NCBI RefSeq assembly: GCF_026343185.1
Contig: NZ_JAPEMA010000001.1
Coordinates: 372,001-436,000 of the forward strand
Origin: Streptomyces sp. NBC_00091
Lineage (GTDB): Bacteria > Actinomycetota > Actinomycetes > Streptomycetales > Streptomycetaceae
DNA: 64,000 bases
Reading direction: 5' to 3'
Shown piece by piece: positions 33,049 to 43,160 of this stretch. Each line of letters begins with the position of its first letter. Positions within the stretch are counted from its first letter, which is position 1. The notes beneath the pieces were generated by a model. It was not told the DNA's origin and did not search any database. It was given only the letters and a program-made list of their open reading frames with translations. A program made the translations under genes and the position numbers.

Positions 33049-34338
33049 ATGAAGCCCATGGAACGCCTGGGGGTGGGCATCGGCTGGCGGCCGGAGATCG
33101 CGGACGCGGTCGAGCGGCTGGAAGGCCTGGACTGGGTCGAGGTGGTCGCGGAGAACGTCTGCCCGGGCCATCTGCCCGAGTCCCTGCTGCGGCTGCGCGA
33201 GCGCGGGGTCCGCGTCGTCCCGCACGGGGTCTCGCTGGGGCTGGGCGGGGCCGACCGCCCCGATCCCGCGAAGCTGGCGGCGCTCGGGGAGCGGGCGGTG
33301 GCGCTGGGGGCGCCGCTGGTCACCGAGCACATCGCCTTCGTACGGACCTCCTCGCCGCCCCTGGAGGCCGGGCACCTGCTGCCCGTGCCCCGGACCCGGG
33401 ACGCGCTGGACGTGCTGTGCGAGAACGTCCGGATCGCGCAGGACGCGCTGCCCGTGCCGCTGGCGCTGGAGAACATCGCCGCGCTGGTCTCCTGGCCCGG
33501 GGAGGAGCTGACGGAGGCCCGGTTCCTGCGGGAGCTGGTCGAGCGGACCGGCGTACGGCTGCTCGTCGACGTGGCCAACCTGCACACGAACCGGGTCAAC
33601 CGCGGTGAGGACCCGGCCGCCGTGCTGGACGGGATCCCGCTGGAGGCCCTCGCCTACGTGCACGTGGCCGGGGGCGTGGAGCGCGACGGCGTCTGGCACG
33701 ACACCCACGCGCACCCCGTGCCGCCGGTGGTGCTCGAGGTGCTGGCCCGGCTGCGCGAGCGGGTGGACCCGCCCGGTGTGCTGCTGGAGCGGGACGACGA
33801 CTTCCCGCCCGAGGCGGAGCTGGCCGCCGAACTGGGGCGGATCCGCGCCGTGGTGGAGGCGGGCGGGCCGCCCGGCATCCTGCGGGAGCGGGTCGCCCTG
33901 CGCGAGGACGCCCCCGGCAGGGCGAGCGAGGCCGTGCGGACCCGGGTGGGGCTCGGGCAGGCGGCCCTGCTGTCGGCGCTGGTCGCCGGGACCCCGGTAC
34001 CCGAGGGCTTCGACCGGCAGCGCGTACGGGTGCAGGCGCGGGCGCTGGCCGCCAAGCGGGCCTCGGTGGTCGCGAAGCTCGCCCCGGAGCTGCCCGAGCT
34101 GCTGGGCGGTCCCGACGCCTACCGCTCGGCCTTCCTCGGCTACTCCCGCAGCCGGCCCATGCGGAACGGATACCGCCGGGACGCCCTGGACTTCGCCGAG
34201 TACCTGCTCGTACGGGACCTGCCGGCCGACCCGGCCGCCCGGCGCCGGCTCACCGCCTGGTGGCGGGACCGGTCCGGGGCCCGGCCGCCGGGCCGCGTCA
34301 CGCGCTGGGCCCGCGCCCTGGTGGGGAGAGCGCCGTGA
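33049..34338 (+). CDS. DUF692 (MNIO-family) enzyme with fused C-terminal domain
   Basis: 429 aa; ATG at 33049 with GAGGGGGG upstream. Residues 1-280 are a DUF692 TIM barrel carrying the expected metal ligands: [61 protein letters not shown] and [13 protein letters not shown] enzymes (MbnB, TglH, ChrH, bufferin enzymes) oxidise Cys or Asp of ribosomal peptides using two or three iron ions. Residues ~300-429 look like a fused helical partner domain, a job done by a separate protein in those systems. The next two genes encode TIGR04222-type membrane proteins, one with a Cys-rich tail: a candidate substrate. Confidence 0.85.
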   Translation: MKPMERLGVGIGWRPEIADAVERLEGLDWVEVVAENVCPGHLPESLLRLRERGVRVVPHGVSLGLGGADRPDPAKLAALGERAVALGAPLVTEHIAFVRTSSPPLEAGHLLPVPRTRDALDVLCENVRIAQDALPVPLALENIAALVSWPGEELTEARFLRELVERTGVRLLVDVANLHTNRVNRGEDPAAVLDGIPLEALAYVHVAGGVERDGVWHDTHAHPVPPVVLEVLARLRERVDPPGVLLERDDDFPPEAELAAELGRIRAVVEAGGPPGILRERVALREDAPGRASEAVRTRVGLGQAALLSALVAGTPVPEGFDRQRVRVQARALAAKRASVVAKLAPELPELLGGPDAYRSAFLGYSRSRPMRNGYRRDALDFAEYLLVRDLPADPAARRRLTAWWRDRSGARPPGRVTRWARALVGRAP

Positions 34339-35366
34339 ACCTCCTGGCCTTCGCCGTCTGGGCGGCCGTGATCGCCTCCACCGCCCTGCTGCTGCGCGCC
34401 CTGCGCCGCGCCCGGCCCCCGGTGTCCGGGCCCGCGCCGGTCCTGCACGACCTGTCCGAGGCCGCCTTCCTGACGGGCGGTCCCGGGACGGTGGTCGACA
34501 GCGCGCTCGTCTCGCTGCTCGGGGACGGCCGGCTGCTCGTCGGCGGCCCGGGCATCGTGCAGGCCCGGACGGGGGCGCGGGGCGCGGACCCCGCCGAGCG
34601 GGCCGTGCTGCTGGCGCTCGCGCAGGCGCCCTCGGGGTGGCTGTACCAGGTGCGGTACGCCGCCATGCGCGAGCCGGCCGTGCAGGAGACCGGGGACGGG
34701 CTGGCGGCCCGGGGGCTGCTCTCGGCCCCCGGTGCGGGGCGTGGGGCGCGGCGCTGGGGGCTGGTCCAGGCGGTGGTGTGCGTGATGCTGGTGCCGGTGT
34801 CGCTGCCGCTCACCTTCGTGTTCTGGGCACTGGACCCGGAGCCCCGGGTGCCGTTCATCCTCACGGTGCTCCCGGCGCTGCTGGGCGGCTTCGTGGCAGG
34901 GGTGGTGTGCGCACGGCGGGCCCGGCTGCGGATCACCCCGGCGGGGCGGCGGGCGCTGGCCGGCTTCCGGCAGTGGTACGCGGCGGATCCGGCGCCTCGG
35001 GTGCAGACGGCGCTGTTCGGGCTGCGGGGTCTGCGGGACCCCTACCTGCGCGAGCAGTTGGTGCCGGCGGCCCGTGGCACCCGGCTGGCGGCGGCCCAGT
35101 CCCGGGGGCGTGGGACCGGCTCGGCGGACGTGCTCGGATCGTCGGCGGAGCTGCTTCCGGTGCTCTGGTGCGCGACGAGCGACGGCGGGGGCGGATCCTC
35201 CGGGTCCGGTGGCTGCGGATCCTCCGGGAGCAGCTGTTCCGGCGGTTCCGGTTCGGGTTGTTCCGGCGGTTCCGGTTCGAGCTGGTCCGGCAGCTCCGGT
35301 TCGAGCTGTTCCAGCGGTTCGAGTTGCAGCAGTTCCTCCGGTTCCAGCTGCTCCAGCAGTTCCTGA
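34335..35366 (+). CDS. TIGR04222-type membrane protein with Cys/Ser/Gly-rich tail
   Basis: 343 aa; GTG at 34335 overlaps the MNIO stop (GTGA). The N-terminal helix [20 protein letters not shown] anchors it. The conserved block is [21 protein letters not shown] second membrane hairpin is at ~155-195 ([17 protein letters not shown] and [14 protein letters not shown]). The last 60 residues are almost only Gly and Ser with six Cys at tail positions 11, 18, 26, 42, 48 and 56, plus one Trp. Such tails next to an MNIO gene suggest a membrane-tethered, Cys-modified product; this is inference from the family pairing. Confidence 0.8.
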   Translation: MNLLAFAVWAAVIASTALLLRALRRARPPVSGPAPVLHDLSEAAFLTGGPGTVVDSALVSLLGDGRLLVGGPGIVQARTGARGADPAERAVLLALAQAPSGWLYQVRYAAMREPAVQETGDGLAARGLLSAPGAGRGARRWGLVQAVVCVMLVPVSLPLTFVFWALDPEPRVPFILTVLPALLGGFVAGVVCARRARLRITPAGRRALAGFRQWYAADPAPRVQTALFGLRGLRDPYLREQLVPAARGTRLAAAQSRGRGTGSADVLGSSAELLPVLWCATSDGGGGSSGSGGCGSSGSSCSGGSGSGCSGGSGSSWSGSSGSSCSSGSSCSSSSGSSCSSSS

Positions 35367-35450
35367 CCGGCCATCACCACCGGATCACGAGCTGCTCACG
35401 CTTGGGCACCGGTCGCCGGAATTCCGCTCCGGCGGCTGTAGAAATCGGCC

Positions 35451-36209
35451 ATGTTCTGGATCTTGTTCCTGCTGCTGGCCTGGGCCGGGGTGCTGACCTC
35501 GGCCACACGCCTCCTGCGGGCCGCCACCGAGGCCGCCGAGCCGGCGCCCCGCCCCGCCGCCGTGCGGCGGCACGGGGCGCTGAGCCTGTACGAGGCCGCG
35601 TACCTGGCCGGCGGCCCCGAGCGGGTCGCCGTACTGACCCTGCTGTCGATGGAGCGCCGGCACCGGCTGCTGCTCGCCCGCACCGGCTGGGCCACCGTGC
35701 TCGACCCGGTCGGGCGCGACGCCCACGAGCGGGCCGTGCTGGGCGCGTTCGGCCCCGACGGGCAGTCCCCGGTGTCGGCCGTCCGGCGGGCCGCCGCCGC
35801 GCACGCGGCCGTACGGGCCCTCGCGGACCGGCTGGACGAGGCGGGCCTCGCGGTGCCGCGGGAGGTACGGGACGCCGTGTCGGACGGGGCCCGGTCGGTG
35901 CGCCGGGCCGCCGTGCTGGTCGTGGCCATGGCGGCGGCCTCGCTGGCCGTCCCGGCGGACGGGGCGACCGTGGCGAAGGTGCTGTACTGGTTCGCGCTGC
36001 CGATGCTGCTCGTCGTGTGCTGCCTGGCCGTCGCCGGACCGGGCGGTCCCGGGTGCTCCCCGTGGGCCTCCCCCGCCGGGCAGCGGCTGCTCCTCGCCCT
36101 GGAGCGGGAGCGGGCCGGGGCGGACCCCCTCGCGGCGGTGGCCGTACGCGGACTGCGCGCCGTACGCGACCCGGACCTCCGCGCCGCCCTCGGGCGCGAC
36201 ACCCCCTAG
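35451..36209 (+). CDS. TIGR04222-like membrane protein without Cys tail
   Basis: 252 aa, ATG at 35451. It has the same architecture as the preceding protein: N-terminal helix (ILFLLLAWAGVLTSATRLL), LYEAAYLAGGPERVAVLTLL, central membrane pair (LVVAMAAASLAVPA and LPMLLVVCCLAVAG) and a cytosolic C-terminal part ending VRGLRAVRDPDLRAALG. It lacks the Cys/Ser/Gly tail. The stop codon TAG lies in the left end of the MITE-like element, so insertion may have changed the last codons. Confidence 0.75.
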   Translation: MFWILFLLLAWAGVLTSATRLLRAATEAAEPAPRPAAVRRHGALSLYEAAYLAGGPERVAVLTLLSMERRHRLLLARTGWATVLDPVGRDAHERAVLGAFGPDGQSPVSAVRRAAAAHAAVRALADRLDEAGLAVPREVRDAVSDGARSVRRAAVLVVAMAAASLAVPADGATVAKVLYWFALPMLLVVCCLAVAGPGGPGCSPWASPAGQRLLLALERERAGADPLAAVAVRGLRAVRDPDLRAALGRDTP

Positions 36210-36372
36210 GCCCTGTCGTCAAAGTCCCGCCTGCCCGCGACGCCCGGCACCGCACCTCGCCGCGTTGTCGGAGCGCCCAAGTACGTCCAGTACTCGGGCG
36301 CTCCTCCGCCTTGCGATGCACGGCACCGGACGCCGCGGGCCTTACCGGCGCCACTTTGACGACAGGGCCTAG
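36206..36372. mobile_element. MITE-like element with 20-bp perfect inverted ends
   Basis: A 167-bp unit with perfect 20-bp ends: ctaggccctgtcgtcaaagt (36206-36225) and its complement (36353-36372). The outermost CTAG is palindromic and could be a target duplication. An inner hairpin (ggagcgccc..agtac / gtact..gggcgctcc, ~36270-36305) is present. No transposase. A solitary copy of the end sequence is at 21236. Confidence 0.7.
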
Positions 36373-36442
36373 CCCTCTACGTCAACCGGGCGTACCGCGC
36401 CCCGGCGTCCGGCGGTGTGCCTGTACAGCCGCGCGGTCCTGA

Positions 36443-36469
36443 CATCTCATCAGACCGGACGATGAGATG
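36443..36469. promoter_or_regulatory. Inverted repeat beside the ribosome site of the aminopeptidase gene
   Basis: catctcatc (36443-36451) and gatgagatg (36461-36469) are a perfect 9-bp inverted repeat with a 9-bp spacer. AAGGGAG (the ribosome site) starts immediately after. It could be an operator or an mRNA hairpin controlling translation. Confidence 0.6.
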
Positions 36470-36480
36470 AAGGGAGTGCC

Positions 36481-38232
36481 ATGCGGACCGCGCTCGCACG
36501 CCAGGCCGTCGCCGCGGCGGCCCTCTGCCTCACCCTGTGCGCCCCCGCGCCGGCCCGCGCGAGCGGCGGGAGCACCGCGGGCCCCGGCCCCGGGCCCGCC
36601 CCGACCGCCGCCGAGGACGCCGGGGCGGAACTCGTCGCCCGCCGGGCCGCCGCTGCCGCCGCCCTGCGGCCCGTGGCCGTACCGCCCCCCGCCGGCGGGG
36701 CGCCCGGGGCCCCGGCGCACGGCACCCGCCCCGTACCCGGGCCCGCCGCCGGGGCCGCCCGGCTCGACTTCCGGCCCTGCCCCGCCGCCGAGGAGCTGCC
36801 CGGACCGGTCCGCTGCGCCACCCTGCGGGTCCCGCTGGACTACGCCCGCCCGGACGGCCCGCAGATCTCCCTCACCGTCAGCCGGGTCCCGGCGACCGGC
36901 CGCGGCGGCGCCGCCCGCCAGGGCGCGCTCGTCTACAACCCCGGCGGGCCGGGCGCCTCCGGGATGTTCTTCCCCCTGCTCGCCGACCGCCCCGCGTGGG
37001 CCCGTATCGCCGCCGCCTACGACCTCGTCGGCTACGCCCCGCGCGGAGTCGGCCGCTCCGCCCCGCTGGTCTGCCAGGACCCGGCCGAGCGGCCGCACGG
37101 CCCGACCCAGGTCCCGGCCGAACCCTCCCCCGCCCACAAGCGGGAGCGGCTGGCCGCGGCCCAGGCCTACGCCCGGGGCTGCGCGCGGCACGCCGGCGCG
37201 GCGCTCGCGCACTACACGACCCTGAACAACGCCCGCGACCTGGACGTGCTGCGGGCCGCGCTCGGCGAGCCCCGGCTGAGCTTCATGGGGGCCTCCTACG
37301 GCACCTACCTCGGGGCGGTCTACGCCACCCGCCACCCGGACCGGGTCCGCCGCATGGTCTTCGACTCGGCGGTCGATCCGGACCCGCGCCGCATCTGGTA
37401 CCGCAACAACCTCGCCCAGGCCCCGGGTTTCGAGCGCCGCTGGGCCGACTTCCGCGCCTGGGCGGCCCGCCACCACGCCGCGTACGGGCTGGGCACCACG
37501 GCGCGGGCCGTACGGGCGAGCTACGAGAAGGTCCGCGCGACCGTGGCCCGGACCCCGGCGGGCGGGGTCGTCGGGACGGGCGAACTGCACGCGGCGTACC
37601 TCCAGACCGCGTACTACGACGACGTCTGGCCGGAGCGGGCCGCGGCCCTCGCCGCCTTCCTGCGCGGCGACCCGGGCCCCCTCACCCGGCAGGCGGCTCC
37701 CGATCCGCGGACGGCGGCCGAGGCCGCGAACGCGACGGCCGTCTACACGGCGGTGCTGTGCAACGACGCCCCGTGGCCCGCCGACTGGGAGACCTGGGAC
37801 CGCGACAACACCGAACTGGCCCGCCGCGCGCCCTTCGAGACCTGGGCCAACGCCTTCCTGAACCTGCCCTGCGCCTCCTGGCCGGTGTCCGAACGGCAGC
37901 GGCCGGTCGAGGTCGGGGCACCGGCGGGCGGGCTGCCCTCGACGCTGATCGTCGCGGCGGAACGGGACGGGGCGACGCCCCACCGGGGCGCGCTGGAACT
38001 GCAACGGCGGCTCGGCGCCCGGGCCGCGCTGGTCACGGAGCAGCGGGCGGGCACGCACGGGGTGGCCGGCGGACTCAACGCGTGCGTGGACCGACATGTC
38101 GAGCGGTATCTGCTGACGGGCGCCACCCCGGGGTGGCGCATCACGTGTGCGCCGCATCCGGAGCCCGCACCGGTGTCGCTGGACGACCGGGCAACGAGCG
38201 CTCCCAGGGCGCTGTTGCCGCCAGTCGTCTGA
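36481..38232 (+). CDS. Secreted S33-type tripeptidyl aminopeptidase (TAP domain)
   Basis: 583 aa. The N-terminal signal peptide (AVAAAALCLTLCAPAPARA) and a Pro/Ala linker are followed by an alpha/beta-hydrolase peptidase: LVYNPGGPGASGMFFPLL (oxyanion), the nucleophile in SFMGASYGTYLGAVYA, and the C-terminal TAP domain with ERDGATPHRGA (Asp) and GTHGVAGGLNACVD (His). It should remove tripeptides from N-termini of extracellular peptides. The start is ATG at 36481 with AAGGGAG. Confidence 0.9.
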   Translation: MRTALARQAVAAAALCLTLCAPAPARASGGSTAGPGPGPAPTAAEDAGAELVARRAAAAAALRPVAVPPPAGGAPGAPAHGTRPVPGPAAGAARLDFRPCPAAEELPGPVRCATLRVPLDYARPDGPQISLTVSRVPATGRGGAARQGALVYNPGGPGASGMFFPLLADRPAWARIAAAYDLVGYAPRGVGRSAPLVCQDPAERPHGPTQVPAEPSPAHKRERLAAAQAYARGCARHAGAALAHYTTLNNARDLDVLRAALGEPRLSFMGASYGTYLGAVYATRHPDRVRRMVFDSAVDPDPRRIWYRNNLAQAPGFERRWADFRAWAARHHAAYGLGTTARAVRASYEKVRATVARTPAGGVVGTGELHAAYLQTAYYDDVWPERAAALAAFLRGDPGPLTRQAAPDPRTAAEAANATAVYTAVLCNDAPWPADWETWDRDNTELARRAPFETWANAFLNLPCASWPVSERQRPVEVGAPAGGLPSTLIVAAERDGATPHRGALELQRRLGARAALVTEQRAGTHGVAGGLNACVDRHVERYLLTGATPGWRITCAPHPEPAPVSLDDRATSAPRALLPPVV

Positions 38233-38343
38233 ACTTCCGGGCGGGGTCTCCGGCTGCGTCGATTCGGGGGCAGGGCCTCCCGATCCCCGGAGACCACTCT
38301 TGTGTCACGAGTGGTCCTCCGGTCCTTCCCCCCAGGGGAGGTC

Positions 38344-39057
38344 TCAGGCGAGCCCGGCCACCAGATCGGCGACGGACTTGCGGCGCCCGGTGTAGAAGGG
38401 CACCTCTTCACGGACGTGCATCCGGGCCTCGGAGGCACGCAGGTGACGCATGAGGTCGACGATGCGGTACAGCTCGTCGGCCTCGAAGGCCAGCAGCCAC
38501 TCGTAGTCGCCCAGCGAGAAGGAGGCGACGGTGTTGGCGCGCACGTCCGGGTAACCGCGGGCCATCTTGCCGTGGTCGGCGAGCATGCGGCGGCGGTCCT
38601 CGTCGGGCAGCAGGTACCAGTCGTAGCTGCGCACGAAGGGGTAGACGCTGACGTAGTCGCGGGCGACCTCGTCGGCCAGGAAGGCCGGGATGTGCGACTT
38701 GTTGAACTCGGCGGGGCGGTGCAGGGCCATGTTCGACCACACCGGCTCCAGGCCGCGGCCCAGCTTGGTGCGGCGGAACAGGTTGTAGGCGGTCTGCAGC
38801 TCGTCCGCGGTCTCGGCGTGCCACCAGATCATGACGTCCGCGTCGGCGCGCAGGCCCGAGACGTCATAGGTGCCGCGGACGGTGATGTCCTTGGCGGCCA
38901 GCTGGTCGAACAGCTCCTGGACCTCGTCGGCGTAGCCGGCGCGGTCTTCCGGAAGGACGTCCTTCAGCTTGAAGACGGACCACAGGGTGTAGCGGATGAC
39001 CTCGTTGAGGTCCTTCGCCTTCTTCCCCGCGTTGGGAATCTTCTCTGGTGCAGTCAT
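38344..39057 (-). CDS. hemQ: Coproheme decarboxylase (chlorite dismutase-like)
   Basis: 237 aa, ATG at 39057. HemQ/Cld-fold blocks are [67 protein letters not shown] (heme-side region) and [17 protein letters not shown]. It converts coproheme III to heme b in the actinobacterial heme route. It lies 23 bp downstream of cgoX/hemY and is probably co-transcribed. Confidence 0.95.
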   Translation of the reverse strand: MTAPEKIPNAGKKAKDLNEVIRYTLWSVFKLKDVLPEDRAGYADEVQELFDQLAAKDITVRGTYDVSGLRADADVMIWWHAETADELQTAYNLFRRTKLGRGLEPVWSNMALHRPAEFNKSHIPAFLADEVARDYVSVYPFVRSYDWYLLPDEDRRRMLADHGKMARGYPDVRANTVASFSLGDYEWLLAFEADELYRIVDLMRHLRASEARMHVREEVPFYTGRRKSVADLVAGLA

Positions 39058-39080
39058 GTGTCCATTGTCCCGTGTGCTGA

Positions 39081-40559
39081 TCAGTGGTCGGTGCCAGGGG
39101 TGGCCATAGCGGCGATCACCGCGTCGGCCGCCTTCCCGGCGCTCGCGATGCAGGCCGGAATGCCGACCCCGTCGTACAGGGCTCCGCAGACGGCGAAGCC
39201 GGGCAGCTCCGCGACGGCGGCCCGGATCCGGGCGACCCGGGCGAGGTGGCCGACGGGGTACTGGGGCAGTCCGCCGTCCCAGCGGGTGACGGTGGCGGCC
39301 ACCGGCCGGGCGGCCAGTCCGACGGCCTCGCCGAGGTCGCCGAGGGAGACGTCGACCAGTTCGGAGTCCTCGCGCTTCAGGTCGCCCTCGTCGCCGTGGC
39401 GGCCGATGGAGGTGCGCAGCAGGAAGAGTCCGGGGTCGGCCGCGGCCCAGGACCACTTGTTGCTGGAGAAGGTGGACGCCTTGATCGTGCGGCCGTCCAC
39501 GGGCGGTACGAGGAACCCGCTGGCGGCTCCGTCGGCGATCGCGGCGGGCAGGTCGGAGCGCCGGAAGGCCATGGTGACCAGGGCCATGGAGGCGTACTCG
39601 GCCTCGCGCAGCCCGGCGGCCGCGGCCGGGGCGAGGCCGGCGAGCAGCCCGGCCGCGGGGCCGGCGGGGGTGGCGAGGACCACTCCGTCGGCGTCGAGGA
39701 CCTCGTCGGCGGCGGTGATCCGCCAGCCCTCGGGCGTACGGCTGATCGCGCGCACCGGGGTGCCGGTGAGGATCCGCGCCCCGGCGGCCCGGCAGGCGTC
39801 GGCGACGGCGAGCGGCAGCCGGCCGATGCCGCCGGAGATCCCGGCGAAGAAGGAGCCGGTGGCGGCCGCGCCGGTGACGGTGGTCCGCTCGGCGGCCGCG
39901 CGGGCCGCGGCCCCGCTCTGGAGGGCGCGGACGCTCTCGGTCAGCGTGGGGTGGGTGCGGACGGCGTCGTAGAGGGCGGGGACGGCGGCGCGCATCGAGA
40001 TGCGGTAGGCGTCGCCGGCGTAGACCCCGCCGAGCAGCGGTTCGACCAGCCGGTCCACGACCTCGCGGCCCATCCGGGCGGCCACGTACTCGCCGACGGC
40101 CACGTCCTCGCCGACCTCGGTGGGCGGGAGTTCGGCGTCGGCGGCGATACGGGCCAGGCCCTCGGCGGACAGCACGCCGGAGGCGGCGAGCGGGGCCGTG
40201 TCGCCCGGTACGCCCATGACGTGGCCGCGCGGCATGGGCCGCAGGGCGTCCCGGGTCCACAGGTGGGCGGTCGTGGTGGCGGGGGCCTGGAGGGCGTCGC
40301 CGAGGCCCACGGCCCGGGCCAGTTCCAGGGCTTCGGGACGGCGGGCCAGCACGGACTCGGCGCCGAGGTCGACGGGGGCTCCCGCGATCTCTCCCGCGTA
40401 CAGCTTGCCGCCGAGGCGCGGGCAGGCCTCCAGGAGGGTGACGCGGACGCCGTCGGCGAGCAGCCGGTGGGCGGCCGCGAGTCCCGCGATGCCGCCGCCG
40501 ATGACGACGACGTGCCGCGTGGGGACCGGCCTGTCCGTACGTGTGTCCGCTTCGTGCAT
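39081..40559 (-). CDS. hemY: Coproporphyrinogen/protoporphyrinogen III oxidase
   Basis: 492 aa from ATG at 40559 (a GTG at 40565 is an alternative). The FAD-binding fold begins [20 protein letters not shown]. Conserved segments are [20 protein letters not shown] and the C-terminal [20 protein letters not shown]. In actinobacteria this enzyme (CgoX) oxidises coproporphyrinogen III. It is paired with hemQ, and hemE lies 3 kb away. Confidence 0.93.
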   Translation of the reverse strand: MHEADTRTDRPVPTRHVVVIGGGIAGLAAAHRLLADGVRVTLLEACPRLGGKLYAGEIAGAPVDLGAESVLARRPEALELARAVGLGDALQAPATTTAHLWTRDALRPMPRGHVMGVPGDTAPLAASGVLSAEGLARIAADAELPPTEVGEDVAVGEYVAARMGREVVDRLVEPLLGGVYAGDAYRISMRAAVPALYDAVRTHPTLTESVRALQSGAAARAAAERTTVTGAAATGSFFAGISGGIGRLPLAVADACRAAGARILTGTPVRAISRTPEGWRITAADEVLDADGVVLATPAGPAAGLLAGLAPAAAAGLREAEYASMALVTMAFRRSDLPAAIADGAASGFLVPPVDGRTIKASTFSSNKWSWAAADPGLFLLRTSIGRHGDEGDLKREDSELVDVSLGDLGEAVGLAARPVAATVTRWDGGLPQYPVGHLARVARIRAAVAELPGFAVCGALYDGVGIPACIASAGKAADAVIAAMATPGTDH

Positions 40560-40698
40560 GAACACATCGTCTCAGACCGGCCGGTGAGGCCGGACCGTGA
40601 CCGCATCGGGATCACCTCGGGACCTCGCGTGCGAAACCCGCCGGGGGGCCGCGGGCGTCGAAACGGCGACACCAGCCGATCCCCCGGGGGTACTGACG

Positions 40699-41691
40699 AT
40701 GCACACGCTCCACAGACACCGTTCGGCGGCGGCGCTGGCCGCCCTCTCCCTCGCGGGGGCCCTCGCGCTCACGGGCTGCGGCGCCGACGGCGGCGGGAGG
40801 GCCTCCTCCGAAAAGGCGGCGGTCGCCGGCCCCCGGGAGGGCGGGGCCGCCCAGGGCAAGCCGGGGGCCGGGGCGGCGGCTCCGCCGGCGGCCGCGCAGG
40901 ACGCCAAGGGCCAGCCGCAGGCCGCTGTCCGCCCGCACGTCATCCGTACGGGGTCGCTGGGCATCGAGACGGCCGAGCCGCAGAAGGCCCTGGCCGCGGC
41001 CCGTACGGCGGCCGAGGCGGCGGGCGGCTACGTGGGCAACGAGTCCACCGAGCGCGCCAAGGACGGCCGGATGACCTCGACGCTGACCCTGCGGGTGCCC
41101 GGGGAGCGCTTCGACGCGGTGATCGGAGCCCTGGAGGGCAGCGGGAAGCTGCTGAACCGGAAGGTCGAGGCGCAGGACGTGACCCAGAAGGTCGCCGACG
41201 TCGACAGCCGGGTCAAGTCGCAGCAGGCCAGTGTGGCCCGGGTGCGGGAGATGATGGAGAAGGCCTCGGCGCTCAGTGACGTGGTGATGCTGGAGGGTGA
41301 GCTGAGCCGGCGCCAGTCCGACCTGGAGTCGCTGCTGGCCCAGCAGAACGCGCTGAAGGACCAGACCGCGCTGGGCACGATCACGGTCTCCGTCTCGGAG
41401 CCCGCCGCCGTCCCGGTGAAGGAGAAGGAGGCGGAGCCGGGCCTGGGTGACGCCCTGGGCGGCGGCTGGAGCGTGTTCACGACCCTCGTGCGCTACCTGG
41501 CCCTCGCGGTCGCGGCGGTGCTGCCCTTCGCGATCGCCGCCGCCCTGCTGGCCCTCGGGTTCAGGGCGTACCGCAGGGTGCGCCCGGCGAAGCCGAAGAC
41601 GGGCCTCCCCCGGACCCTGGTGCCCCGCCAGCCGTCCGCCGCCCCGGCGGCTGAGCCTGCGACTGAGCCTGCGGCGGATCTCCAGGACTGA
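40699..41691 (+). CDS. DUF4349 lipoprotein
   Basis: 330 aa, ATG at 40699. The lipobox is ALALTGCGAD. A low-complexity linker (~35-75) leads to the DUF4349 domain: IRTGSLGIETAEPQKALAAA, AAGGYVGNESTERAKDG, TLTLRVPGERFDAVIGAL. A coiled coil (~170-225, MLEGELSRRQSDLESLLAQQ) and one C-terminal membrane helix (LALAVAAVLPFAIAAALLAL) follow. Surface-anchored protein of unknown function. Confidence 0.87.
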   Translation: MHTLHRHRSAAALAALSLAGALALTGCGADGGGRASSEKAAVAGPREGGAAQGKPGAGAAAPPAAAQDAKGQPQAAVRPHVIRTGSLGIETAEPQKALAAARTAAEAAGGYVGNESTERAKDGRMTSTLTLRVPGERFDAVIGALEGSGKLLNRKVEAQDVTQKVADVDSRVKSQQASVARVREMMEKASALSDVVMLEGELSRRQSDLESLLAQQNALKDQTALGTITVSVSEPAAVPVKEKEAEPGLGDALGGGWSVFTTLVRYLALAVAAVLPFAIAAALLALGFRAYRRVRPAKPKTGLPRTLVPRQPSAAPAAEPATEPAADLQD

Positions 41692-41766
41692 CGTCCGGTC
41701 CGCCCGTAGCGTGTCCCCGTAGACGTGGACGTAGGCGTGGGCAGCGGCGCGGAGGCGGGGCGGACG

Positions 41767-43149
41767 ATGACGACGGAACGACTGGTGGTGGTCGGCGGTG
41801 ACGCGGCGGGGATGTCCGCCGCGTCACAGGCCCGGCGGCTCAAGGACCCGGCGGAGCTGGAGATCATCGCCTTCGAGCGGGGCCACTTCACCTCGTACTC
41901 CGCCTGCGGGATCCCGTACTGGATCGGCGGCCTGGTCGGCGAGCGGGACGACCTGATCGCCCGCACCCCCGAGGAGCACCGCGCCCGGGACATCGACCTG
42001 CGCACCCGCACGGAGGTCGTGGAGCTGGACCTGCCCGGCCGCCGGGTACGCGCCCGGGACCTGGAGAGCGGCGCCGAGTCCTGGACGGGCTACGACAAGC
42101 TGGTCCTGGCGACCGGCGCCCGCCCGGTCCGCCCGAAGCTGCCGGGGATCGGCGCGCACGGGGTGTACGGGGTCCAGTCCCTGGACGACGGGCAGCGCCT
42201 GATGGAGGGCCTCGAGCGTACGCCGGGCCGCCGGGCGGTCGTCGTCGGCGCGGGGTACATCGGCGTGGAGATGGCGGAAGCCCTGGTCGGGCGGGGGTAC
42301 GAGGTCACCGTCCTGCACCGCGGCGAGCAGCCGATGGCCACCCTGGACCCGGACATGGGCAGCCTGGTGCACGGCGCGATGAACGGCATGGGGATCCGTA
42401 CGGTCTCCCGCGCCGAGGTCACGGAGGTCCTCACCGACGAGGAGGGCCGGGCCCGCGCGGTGGCCACCGCGGACGGGCAGGAGTACCCGGCGGACGTGGT
42501 GGTGCTGGGCATCGGCGTCGAGCCGCGCACGGCGCTGGCACGAGCTGCCGGACTGCCGCTCGGCGAGTCCGGCGGGCTCCTGACGGACCTGTCGATGCGG
42601 GTCCGGGGCCACGAGGAGGTCTGGGCGGGCGGCGACTGCGTGGAGGTGCTGGACCTGGTGGCGGGCCGCAACCGGCACATCCCGCTGGGCACGCACGCCA
42701 ACAAGCACGGCCAGGTGATCGGCTCGGGCGTGGGCGGCGGCTACGCGACGTTCCCGGGCGTCGTGGGGACCGCGGTGAGCAAGGTCTGCGACCTGGAGAT
42801 CGCCCGTACGGGACTGCGCGAGCGGGACGCCCGGGAGGCGGGCCTGCGCTTCGTGACGGCGACCATCCGCTCGACGAACACGGCGGGCTACTACCCGGGC
42901 GCGGCCGCGATGACCGTCAAGATGCTGGCGGAGCGGCGCACGGGGCGGCTGCTGGGCGTCCAGATCGTCGGCGGTGCGGGGTCCGCGAAGCGGGTGGACG
43001 TGGCGGCGGTCGCCCTCACGGCGGGCATGACCGTCGAGCAGATCGTCTCCCTGGACCTGGGCTACGCGCCCCCGTTCTCCCCGGTCTGGGACCCGGTCCT
43101 GGTGGCGGCCCGCCGCGCCGTCTCCGCAGTGCGGGCGGCCGGGGTCTGA
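41767..43149 (+). CDS. CoA-disulfide reductase-type FAD/NAD(P) oxidoreductase
   Basis: 460 aa, ATG at 41767. The FAD motif is LVVVGGDAAGMSAASQA. The single redox Cys47 lies in FTSYSACGIPYW, characteristic of CoA-disulfide/NADH-oxidase-type (single-Cys) reductases. The NAD motif is VVVGAGYIGVEMAEAL, and the dimer interface domain contains LGTHANKHGQVIG and NTAGYYPGAAAMTVK. It probably reduces CoA-disulfide, persulfide or oxygen. Confidence 0.85.
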   Translation: MTTERLVVVGGDAAGMSAASQARRLKDPAELEIIAFERGHFTSYSACGIPYWIGGLVGERDDLIARTPEEHRARDIDLRTRTEVVELDLPGRRVRARDLESGAESWTGYDKLVLATGARPVRPKLPGIGAHGVYGVQSLDDGQRLMEGLERTPGRRAVVVGAGYIGVEMAEALVGRGYEVTVLHRGEQPMATLDPDMGSLVHGAMNGMGIRTVSRAEVTEVLTDEEGRARAVATADGQEYPADVVVLGIGVEPRTALARAAGLPLGESGGLLTDLSMRVRGHEEVWAGGDCVEVLDLVAGRNRHIPLGTHANKHGQVIGSGVGGGYATFPGVVGTAVSKVCDLEIARTGLRERDAREAGLRFVTATIRSTNTAGYYPGAAAMTVKMLAERRTGRLLGVQIVGGAGSAKRVDVAAVALTAGMTVEQIVSLDLGYAPPFSPVWDPVLVAARRAVSAVRAAGV

Positions 43150-43160
43150 GCGGGGCTCGC

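Noticed and set aside
35367..35450. Separate small precursor-peptide gene for the MNIO enzyme
   Set aside because: No start with a ribosome site and Cys-containing short frame was found; the Cys-rich tail of the preceding protein is a better candidate.
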